Below, piece after piece: positions 1 through 5,279 of a DNA stretch of 5,835 nt. Source of the DNA: Synechococcus sp. HW_metabat.54 (lineage in GTDB: Bacteria > Cyanobacteriota > Cyanobacteriia > PCC-6307 > Cyanobiaceae); the NCBI GenBank assembly GCA_018623675.1, contig JAAZVJ010000071.1, positions 1 through 5,835 on the forward strand, given 5' to 3'. The translations under genes were made by a program, and so were the position numbers. The stretch's first letter is position 1. The number at the start of each line of letters is the position of its first letter. The notes under the pieces are model-generated. The model ran no database searches, was not told the DNA's origin, and saw nothing but the letters and a program-made list of their open reading frames with translations.

Positions 1-274
1 CAATCGACCGAACCAACTGTCGGGTGGCCAACAGCAGCGGGTCGCGATCGCCAGAGCGATCATCAATCAACCAGCCCTGTTGCTGGCCGATGAACCCACA
101 GGAGCGCTGGACTCCCGCACGACCGAGGACGTGCTCAATTTGTTCGACGAGCTGCATCAGCAGGGGATCACTTTGGTGCTCGTGACCCACGAAGACGAGG
201 TCGCAGCGCGGGCAGCAACAGTGGCCCACTTCCGAGACGGGCGGGTGGAGTCGATCGCACGCAACAGGCATTAA
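1..274 (+). CDS. ABC transporter ATP-binding protein, MacB/LolD type (3' end only)
   Basis: This is the C-terminal part of an ABC ATPase. The reading frame is open from base 2, so the gene begins upstream of the window; the Walker A and Q-loop halves are missing here. Three hallmarks are visible in order: the signature [14 protein letters not shown] (from base 17), Walker [14 protein letters not shown] (from base 77, with catalytic Glu in ADE) and the H-loop VTHE (His codon 188-190). The DEPTGALDS Walker B form is typical of the MacB/LolD/DevA group, whose members power lipoprotein extraction or tripartite export from the inner membrane. The subunit is cytoplasmic and should pair with a MacB-like or DevC-like permease, presumably encoded upstream. 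It ends with TAA at 272-274, 59 nt before the response regulator on the same strand. The subfamily is inferred from short motifs only; the exported substrate cannot be read from this fragment. Confidence 0.93.
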   Translation, partial: NRPNQLSGGQQQRVAIARAIINQPALLLADEPTGALDSRTTEDVLNLFDELHQQGITLVLVTHEDEVAARAATVAHFRDGRVESIARNRH

Positions 275-290
275 CGCAGCCTGGCCTGCG
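275..290 (+). terminator. small inverted repeat directly after the ABC ATPase stop (weak terminator candidate)
   Basis: CGCAG (275-279) and CTGCG (286-290) can form a 5-bp stem with a 6-nt loop, starting on the base after the TAA stop. No T-run follows, so it is not a convincing intrinsic terminator. It could instead be a 3' end-stabilising hairpin or chance in GC-rich DNA. Confidence 0.22.
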
Positions 291-333
291 CCGACAAAGC
301 TCCTTACTCTGAAGATTGGCAGCCGCAGCTTGC

Positions 334-1068
334 ATGCCTGAGCCACCCACGCCACGCCTACGCGTCCTTGTGGTGGACGACGAAGCCAAGCTCACCGAGT
401 TGCTGAAGCTTGAACTGGATACAGAGGGATACGAGGTTGAGATCGCCAGTGATGGAGCCTCAGGCCTGGTGAGGGCCCGATCTCAACCGCCTCCGGATCT
501 AATCGTTCTCGACTGGAATCTGCCCGACTTCAGCGGTGTGGACATTTGCCAACGCATGCGCCGCGGCGGAGTCACCACCCCGATCCTGATGCTCACAGGA
601 CATGACGACATTGCCGATCGCGTCACAGCCCTGGATGCGGGCGTCGATGACTATCTGATCAAACCGTTTTCCATCGAAGAGCTGATGGCCAGGTTGCGGG
701 CGATGCAACGTCGTGCCCAAACCTTTTCCGGGAACCCTCAAGAGGCTGCACCAGCGGTGCTCACCATTGCCGACCTACGCGTGGACACGAACACCCGTGA
801 TGTGAGCCGAGGCGAACGCCTGATTCAGCTCTCCGTGAAGGAATACGACCTGCTGGTGTTCCTGATGCGGGCCGGAGGAACAGTGCTGGAGCGGGCCGAA
901 ATCATGCGCGGGGTTTGGGGAGAGAACTTCTATGGCGATGACAACCTGCTCGACGTTTACATCCGCTACCTGCGTCAAAAAATTGAAGCGCCTGGTCTGC
1001 CCACCTTGATCCACACCATCCGCGGGGTCGGCTTCATTTTGCGGGACGCTTCGGCACAGGCGCCCTAA
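334..1068 (+). CDS. OmpR/PhoB-family response regulator
   Basis: This is a two-component DNA-binding response regulator of 244 residues, a normal length for the OmpR family. The N-terminal receiver (about residues 9-125) shows the acidic pair D15-D16, phospho-acceptor D60 in VLDWNLP, switch T88 in MLTGHD, and K110 in the IKPF motif. A linker leads to a winged-helix effector (about 145-240) with the features LSVKEYDLLVFLM, the recognition helix region LLDVYIRYLRQKIE, and the wing IRGVGFIL. It should bind direct-repeat DNA as a phosphorylated dimer. I chose ATG at 334; a TTG at 316 would add six residues (MAAAAC) ahead of the conserved domain. No Shine-Dalgarno sequence is visible. A TACTCT at 305-310 is a possible but weak -10 box. 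No histidine kinase is adjacent in this window, so its partner and targets are unknown. The 3' end overlaps the opposing M23 gene by 35 nt. I cannot assign it to a named cyanobacterial regulator. Confidence 0.95.
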   Translation: MPEPPTPRLRVLVVDDEAKLTELLKLELDTEGYEVEIASDGASGLVRARSQPPPDLIVLDWNLPDFSGVDICQRMRRGGVTTPILMLTGHDDIADRVTALDAGVDDYLIKPFSIEELMARLRAMQRRAQTFSGNPQEAAPAVLTIADLRVDTNTRDVSRGERLIQLSVKEYDLLVFLMRAGGTVLERAEIMRGVWGENFYGDDNLLDVYIRYLRQKIEAPGLPTLIHTIRGVGFILRDASAQAP

Positions 1069-2026
1069 GGCTGTCGAGCAGCTGCCCCATCAGCATGGCC
1101 ACCGCATCACCGCCCCCCTGCATGGTGAGGGGGTTGAGATCCATCTCGCCAGGATCCACGGCCACCCAACCACCTGCTTGAGGGCGCCGTAGTTCGAAAT
1201 GGAGATGGGGACCAGTGCTGAGACCGGTGCTGCCCACCCTGCCAATCACCTCGCCCTGGCGCACTTTGTGGCCGCGTTTCACATAGAGCTCAGAGAGATG
1301 GCCATACAAGGTGCGTCGCTTGGGCGAGAGATGCTCGAGCTCCACCGCAATGCCATAGCCGCCAGCCAGACCACTGCTGACCACCGTGCCTGAAAGGGCT
1401 GCCACCACGGGGGTGCCCTCAGGAGCCGCCAGATCACGACCTGCATGCATCAACCACTTGCCAAACACCGGATGCACGCGCCATCCGAAGTCACTGGTGG
1501 TGATGGCGGAGCCAATGATTGGGAATAACAGCCGGCGGTTGCCGTTGCCAGCGAGGGCTGCAGGACGGGGTGTGACTGCAAACACCGACTCCAGACGGAA
1601 ACCACCTCGGCCCAACAACGCCGAGACGGGAACCGTGATCAAGGGCAAGGGACGTCCATCCCGTCCACGCCGCAAGGTGGTGGGCATGCCAACACCCCGA
1701 CGTTCACGCCAGGCGATCCGCGCAGCCAGCCTGCGCCCTCCTCGAACAGCCCTACCCGAGGCGCACTCCTGCCGTGACAGGGCACCACTGCGGCAAGCCT
1801 GTTGCAACCGAGGCACATCGATCGGCACAAACTGCGTCTTGCCCTCCAGCTGGCGACGTTCGGCGGGGGTAATCACCTGTTGGCGCTCGAGCCGATCCAA
1901 CGAGCGATCAAACCGCAAAGGCGGTGCAGGCCGTGGCCGATCCAACGGAGGACGCACAGGCCCTGGAGGGGTCTGTGCGAAGCCGGAAGGAATCATCAAC
2001 AACCAGGCAGCAGCGAACCAACGCAA
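1034..2026 (-). CDS. secreted M23-family metallopeptidase (LytM-type peptidoglycan hydrolase)
   Basis: This is a predicted exported zinc endopeptidase of 330 residues that would cut peptide cross-links of peptidoglycan. The N-terminus (residues 1-18) looks like a signal peptide: Arg2, a hydrophobic stretch and a probable cut after SGFA. A proline-rich segment (20-37) and a region with Cys78 and Cys88 follow. The M23 domain (about 165-300) begins near FPIIGSAITTSDFGWRVHP. All LytM-type residues are present: H194 and D198 (MHAGRD), H243 (YGHLS) and H276 in the HLHFE motif, so it should be catalytically active rather than a degenerate EnvC-like activator. The start is TTG at 2026. An in-frame stop at 2035-2033 excludes a longer protein, and the next ATG (codon 11) would destroy the signal peptide. 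It lies 30 nt after the biotin ligase gene and is probably co-transcribed with it. Its 3' end overlaps the response regulator gene. A lipoprotein or sporulation role is not supported. Confidence 0.93.
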   Translation of the reverse strand: MRWFAAAWLLMIPSGFAQTPPGPVRPPLDRPRPAPPLRFDRSLDRLERQQVITPAERRQLEGKTQFVPIDVPRLQQACRSGALSRQECASGRAVRGGRRLAARIAWRERRGVGMPTTLRRGRDGRPLPLITVPVSALLGRGGFRLESVFAVTPRPAALAGNGNRRLLFPIIGSAITTSDFGWRVHPVFGKWLMHAGRDLAAPEGTPVVAALSGTVVSSGLAGGYGIAVELEHLSPKRRTLYGHLSELYVKRGHKVRQGEVIGRVGSTGLSTGPHLHFELRRPQAGGWVAVDPGEMDLNPLTMQGGGDAVAMLMGQLLDSLRAPVPKRPAK

Positions 2027-2056
2027 AGCCGATCAGAAGACGGTCTCAGCGAGACT

Positions 2057-2836
2057 CTAGAGACCAGATTCCGATGGTGTTTCCCAGCGGGTCCAACTGG
2101 TGGTTCGGGCTCCCTGGCTTAGCAGCAGGGCACCATCAGCCCGGAGACCATCCACTCGCCAAGCCTCTCCACTTACCGGATCCTGCACCTGGCGAGCCCA
2201 AAGGCGAGCCTCTGTCGCCTGACAGACCAGCTCCGGCTCCAGGGCCAAAGACCGCGTCCGGTCGAGGGCCGCCAACACTTCCGCAGTCCAAAAGCAGCGG
2301 CGATTGGTCCGCAGAGGATGCCTCGAAGGGCAGTGCCGCAGAGCAATTGCACCGGGGGGCACCGCATTGGCCACATTCAGCCCCACCCCAACCCGTGCCA
2401 AGCGCACCCGCGAGCCGCGAATCACCATGCGCGGCAGGATTCCTGCCAGCTTGCGGCCCTGCACGAGCAGGTCATTGGGCCACTTAATCGCCACCGGCAC
2501 GCCCATGGGCTCCAGCCGTTCCGCTAGTGCCACAGCCATCGCCAAACCCAGAATCCCAGGGGCGGAACACGATGCGGGCCAAGGCAAGGCGGCACTGAGC
2601 CAGACACCGCCCTGCGGTGACTGCCAACGCCGTCCCCATTGACCTTGGCCGTTGGTTTGATGGCTCGCTATCACCGCGCGAGGCAGTTCCCCGTGCCATG
2701 GATGGGTTTGCAGCCAAGCACTCAGCTCCTGTTCTGTGGTCGCGCAAACAGGAACAGTCCGGAGCCGCCAAGGGAGACAACCGCAGCGTTGTCGCCACCG
2801 AGCCACAGCTGCGGCACCCCTCTGGCTGGTCAGCAT
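2057..2836 (-). CDS. birA: biotin--[acetyl-CoA-carboxylase] ligase, monofunctional
   Basis: This enzyme makes biotinyl-5'-AMP from biotin and ATP and transfers biotin to a lysine of the carboxyl carrier protein AccB, enabling fatty-acid synthesis. The protein is 259 residues and starts directly with the catalytic fold. There is no N-terminal helix-turn-helix, so it should not repress a bio operon. Visible motifs are the biotin/AMP loop GQGQWGRRW (from residue 63), KWPNDL (118-123), the RKLAGIL strand with Lys129, and GVGLNV (150-155). The C-terminal SH3-like domain carries GEAWRVDGLRADGALLL. I chose ATG at 2836, which overlaps the aminotransferase stop in ATGCTGA. An in-frame start at 2917 would add 27 unconserved residues inside that gene. 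The overlap suggests translational coupling. The arginines of the usual GRGRRGR loop are partly replaced by glutamine and tryptophan (see findings). The C-terminus ends shortly after the SH3-like strand, so the gene looks complete. Confidence 0.92.
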   Translation of the reverse strand: MLTSQRGAAAVARWRQRCGCLPWRLRTVPVCATTEQELSAWLQTHPWHGELPRAVIASHQTNGQGQWGRRWQSPQGGVWLSAALPWPASCSAPGILGLAMAVALAERLEPMGVPVAIKWPNDLLVQGRKLAGILPRMVIRGSRVRLARVGVGLNVANAVPPGAIALRHCPSRHPLRTNRRCFWTAEVLAALDRTRSLALEPELVCQATEARLWARQVQDPVSGEAWRVDGLRADGALLLSQGARTTSWTRWETPSESGL

Positions 2837-4023
2837 TGGTGCTGCCACCAGGGCTTCAAACGCGCGACAGCAGCCTCGAGTTCGTCCACGGGGCGCACAA
2901 GCGCTAAACGCAGCCAATGGCAGCCTGCCTCTCCAAACCCAGAGCCCGGAGTAAGGGCCAGCCCTGTCTGCTCCAACAACGTGGCGGCCAACTGCTCGTC
3001 ATCCCAGCCCCTCTCTTGTGCCCATGGGGGCACGGGAAGCCAGAGGTAAAGCGCCATCGAAGGGTTGGGAGCTTGCCAACCCAACCGAGCCAGGGCAGCA
3101 AGGGTCCGATCACGGCGCTCGCGGTAGGTGGGCAAAATCCGCCGCGGCCAATCAGGGGCCTTCGTTAGCGCTGCGACGGCACCCTCCTGAAGGGCGAGAG
3201 CCTGATTGAAATCAATCACACCCTTGAGCTGACGCAACGCAGTGATCAGAGGCGCGGCCCCAACAGCGCATGCCAAGCGATAGCCCCCGAGGCACCAGCC
3301 CTTCGAGAGCGAGAAAAACTCAATTCCCCGTTCGCGCCAGCCTGGGCAGCGCAACAGAGCAGGGGCCTCACCGTCCAAGGCGAGATCCACATAGGGATTG
3401 TCGTGGGCAAACACCAGGTCATGACGTCGAGCCCGGGCCATCCCCTCATCAAGCCATGCCTGCTCACCCACCTGGGCCGTGGGGTTATGGGGAAAACCCA
3501 TCACCATCAAGCGCAGCTGATCCCAAACGCTGTCAGCAAGTTGGTCGTAGCGAGGTCGCCAATGGTCTTCAGCCCGCAACGGAAGTCGTTCAATCCGCGC
3601 ATCGGCCAACAACAACCCACCGCGGTGAGAGGGATAGCAAGGATCCAGGATCAGGCCGCTCTCACCGGGATTGAGCACCGCAAGCGGCAGATGGGCCGTC
3701 CCCTCCTGGGACCCCACCAAGAGCAGCACTTCTTCATCAGGGTCAACCCCGACGCCAAACCGTTGATCACACCAATCAGCCACCGCCTCCCGAAGAGGAC
3801 GGGTACCGGCATGCAGGCAATAGGACGCGCTGCCCGGACGATCCAAACCCAACCGCATGGCCTCCAAGGCCACGGGTGGGGGATCGAGATCCGTCGACCC
3901 AAGGGAAAGATCCACAAGGGGCCTGACCTTTGCAGCAGCACTGCCGCGATAGAGCTGCTTGCGGCGATCGTTGCGATCAAAAACGCCGCTGCCGAGTCTC
4001 TCCAGTCGCCTAGAGGTTTGCAT
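2830..4023 (-). CDS. class I/II pyridoxal-phosphate aminotransferase
   Basis: This is a fold-type I PLP enzyme of 397 residues that should transfer amino groups between an amino acid and a 2-oxo acid in the cytoplasm. Features in order are an N-terminal LSLGSTDLDPPP segment, the phosphate-site GSQEGTAHLP (from residue 104), HNPT with Asn180, AHDNPYVDLA with Asp208 and Tyr211, and SLSKGWCLGGYRLA with Schiff-base Lys241 and Arg249. The C-terminal TPGSGFGEAG and WLRLAL follow, with substrate-carboxylate Arg372. GSQEG and DNPY resemble the diaminopimelate/alanine aminotransferase branch (DapL, DapC, AlaC-like), but the substrate cannot be fixed from sequence alone. I chose ATG at 4023, which opens at MQTSRRLERLGSGVF and overlaps the thioredoxin 3' end by 14 nt. 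An upstream start at 4083 would add 20 basic residues that are merely out-of-frame thioredoxin sequence. It overlaps the biotin ligase start by 7 nt. Confidence 0.93.
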   Translation of the reverse strand: MQTSRRLERLGSGVFDRNDRRKQLYRGSAAAKVRPLVDLSLGSTDLDPPPVALEAMRLGLDRPGSASYCLHAGTRPLREAVADWCDQRFGVGVDPDEEVLLLVGSQEGTAHLPLAVLNPGESGLILDPCYPSHRGGLLLADARIERLPLRAEDHWRPRYDQLADSVWDQLRLMVMGFPHNPTAQVGEQAWLDEGMARARRHDLVFAHDNPYVDLALDGEAPALLRCPGWRERGIEFFSLSKGWCLGGYRLACAVGAAPLITALRQLKGVIDFNQALALQEGAVAALTKAPDWPRRILPTYRERRDRTLAALARLGWQAPNPSMALYLWLPVPPWAQERGWDDEQLAATLLEQTGLALTPGSGFGEAGCHWLRLALVRPVDELEAAVARLKPWWQHQC

Positions 4024-4336
4024 CCAAGAAAGCCTGCAGCTGCGGCTTGGCGATCGCACCCTCTTGACGGGCCACTTCCTCACCGTTGCGGAACAGGATC
4101 AGGGTGGGGATTCCTTGCACTTGATAGGCGTCGCGGGTGACGGGATTGCCGTCCACTTCCAATTTGCCCACCGCCAGCTTGTCGGCATAGGTCTCTGCAG
4201 CCCAATCCATCAGGGGGGCGATCAAGCGGCAAGGGCCGCACCAAGGGGCCCAGAAGTCGACCAACACGGTGTTGCTGGCCTGCAGCACCTCCGACGCAAA
4301 TGTGGCATCGGTGAAGTCAGACACGGCTTGGCCCAC
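4010..4336 (-). CDS. trxA: thioredoxin
   Basis: This is a small thiol-disulfide oxidoreductase of 108 residues, the classic thioredoxin length. The active site is WCGPC with Cys33 and Cys36, preceded by VLVDFWAP. The cis-proline is in GIPT (Pro77), followed by the LILFRNGEEVA strand pair and a C-terminal helix ending FLDANL, very like E. coli Trx1. It would be reduced by thioredoxin reductase or by ferredoxin-thioredoxin reductase and would reduce target disulfides in the cytoplasm. There is no signal peptide. The start is GTG at 4336, matching E. coli Trx length at the active site; GTG at 4324 (MSDFTD) is an alternative. An in-frame stop at 4357-4355 limits any extension. Cyanobacteria usually carry several thioredoxins (m, x, y types), and I cannot say which class this is, so the symbol is provisional. 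It overlaps the aminotransferase gene and follows vipp1 by 68 nt. Confidence 0.95.
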   Translation of the reverse strand: MGQAVSDFTDATFASEVLQASNTVLVDFWAPWCGPCRLIAPLMDWAAETYADKLAVGKLEVDGNPVTRDAYQVQGIPTLILFRNGEEVARQEGAIAKPQLQAFLDANL

Positions 4337-4404
4337 AGCAACGGATGTAACGCCTCAAGATCCTATGGAGCGGGTCGCTGCGATGGGCAGCAATCCCCCT
4401 GGGA
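4337..4404 (-). other. 68-nt spacer between vipp1 and the thioredoxin gene
   Basis: This short gap separates the vipp1 stop from the thioredoxin GTG. On the - strand, ATCCC and GGGAT (within about 4388-4402) could form a 5-bp stem with a 3-nt loop, but no T-run follows, so I do not call a terminator. A TAGGAT resembling a -10 box lies about 25 nt before the GTG without a well-spaced -35. The thioredoxin gene could therefore have its own promoter or be read through from vipp1. Confidence 0.3.
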
Positions 4405-5175
4405 TCAGAGTTTGTCGATCGATTTCTTCAACTCTTCGAGGTCAGCGTCCACCTCCGACACCTTCACAGGCTGAACAGCAGGGGTGTCGCCTGCGGGCAG
4501 TGCGACGGCTTCTGGGCCACCAGCCAGGCTCTGGCGCAGGTTCGCCAGTTCCTCATCCACATCGCTGCCGCCTTCAAGGGCCGCGAACTGACTCTCAAGG
4601 TCAGCGCCTGCCAATTCGGCTGACGCCTGGCTTTGGGCCTCCAGGGCCTCCACCTTGTCTTCCATCCGCTCGAAAGCGGCCATCGCTGTGTTGGTGCCGA
4701 GATTGCCGACAGCACTCTGAAGCTGTTGCTGGGCCTGAGCCGCCTGGGCCCTGGCCTTGAGCATGTCCTTCTTGGTTCGCGCTTCCGCGATCTTGCCTTC
4801 AAGGGCCACCAGGCTCTTCTTGAGGGTTTCAACCTGGGCGTCCTGACCTTGCACCTGGCCCGAGAGCGCGGTGGCCGTTTCCTGGAACGTCTTCCGGCGC
4901 GAGAGGGCTTCCCGAGCCAGATCTTCCTCGCCCTTCTTCAAGGCCAGTTCGGCGCGTTCGTACCAGGTTTTGGACTGCGCTTCCGCTTGCTCGGCCTGAT
5001 TACGCAGCCGCTTCTGGCTGGCAATCGCCATGGCCACAGCCTGCCGCAACTTCACCAGATCCGCCTGCATGTCAGCGACGGACTGATCCAGAATTTTGAC
5101 GGGATCTTCCATGCTGCTGACGGCAGCGTTGGCGTTAGCGCGAACCAAACGGCTCAGCCGATCAAAGAAACCCAT
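4405..5175 (-). CDS. vipp1: Vipp1/IM30 (PspA-family ESCRT-III-like membrane protein)
   Basis: This is a PspA/IM30 protein of 256 residues. It is known to form rings and rods that bind, remodel and protect thylakoid and plasma membranes and is needed for thylakoid upkeep in cyanobacteria. The N-terminal amphipathic helix MGFFDRLSRLVRANANAAV comes first, then the family signature EDPVKILDQSVADMQADLVKLRQ (about residues 24-45). Long alanine- and glutamine-rich coiled-coil helices run to about 155, and the conserved NTAMAAFERMEDKVE follows (about 162-177). A Gly/Pro/Ala linker (about 219-238) leads to a short C-terminal helix, VDADLEELKKSIDKL. That extension is the feature separating Vipp1 from PspA. 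The start is ATG at 5175; no Shine-Dalgarno sequence is seen. No PspF, PspB or PspC gene is nearby, as expected for a cyanobacterial Vipp1. The gene diverges from the DUF721 gene, and thioredoxin lies downstream on the same strand. Confidence 0.95.
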   Translation of the reverse strand: MGFFDRLSRLVRANANAAVSSMEDPVKILDQSVADMQADLVKLRQAVAMAIASQKRLRNQAEQAEAQSKTWYERAELALKKGEEDLAREALSRRKTFQETATALSGQVQGQDAQVETLKKSLVALEGKIAEARTKKDMLKARAQAAQAQQQLQSAVGNLGTNTAMAAFERMEDKVEALEAQSQASAELAGADLESQFAALEGGSDVDEELANLRQSLAGGPEAVALPAGDTPAVQPVKVSEVDADLEELKKSIDKL

Positions 5176-5279
5176 GGCGGGAAGTCAGCAACGAGGAGCA
5201 GCAGTTGGAGGCTAGCGAGACCACCTCGAGATCCCACCTACGATCCTGATGTTGTGCGTGCCTAGGAACGGCAGCAGTC
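5176..5279. promoter_or_regulatory. divergent intergenic region between vipp1 and the DUF721/DciA gene
   Basis: This is the only place in the window where two genes diverge, so it should contain both promoters in 104 nt. For the + strand gene, TACGAT at 5239-5244 is a possible -10 box, 35 nt before the ATG; its -35 is not recognisable. For vipp1 on the - strand, TAGCCT (5214 to 5209) fits TAnnnT, with a poor -35-like GTGGGA 17 nt upstream. These calls rest on weak motif matches. No operator-like repeat is visible beyond trivial hexamer palindromes such as CCTAGG at 5261-5266. Confidence 0.35.

Noticed and set aside
1386..2060. A 224-codon + strand open frame opposite the M23 peptidase
   Set aside because: The translation is rich in Arg, Pro and Ser with no domain pattern, while the opposite strand encodes a full M23 active site and signal peptide.
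1924..2487. A 187-codon + strand frame spanning the M23 start and the biotin ligase 3' half
   Set aside because: It is a Pro/Ser-rich shadow of two well-supported opposite-strand genes, with no motif.
2837..2917. Longer biotin ligase start at 2917
   Set aside because: The extra 27 residues lie entirely within the aminotransferase gene and do not resemble a DNA-binding domain; ATG 2836 gives the usual monofunctional length and a typical overlap.
4024..4083. Longer aminotransferase start at 4083
   Set aside because: The added 20 residues come from thioredoxin codons in another frame and are unlike any aminotransferase N-terminus.
3403..4140. A 245-codon + strand open frame opposite the aminotransferase and thioredoxin genes
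   Set aside because: It is fully antisense to two genes with intact catalytic motifs, and its translation is low-complexity and shows no recognisable domain. Long antisense frames are expected in GC-rich DNA.
4388..4402. ATCCC/GGGAT hairpin as a vipp1 terminator
   Set aside because: The stem is only 5 bp with a 3-nt loop and no T-run follows on the - strand, so it does not meet the form of an intrinsic terminator.
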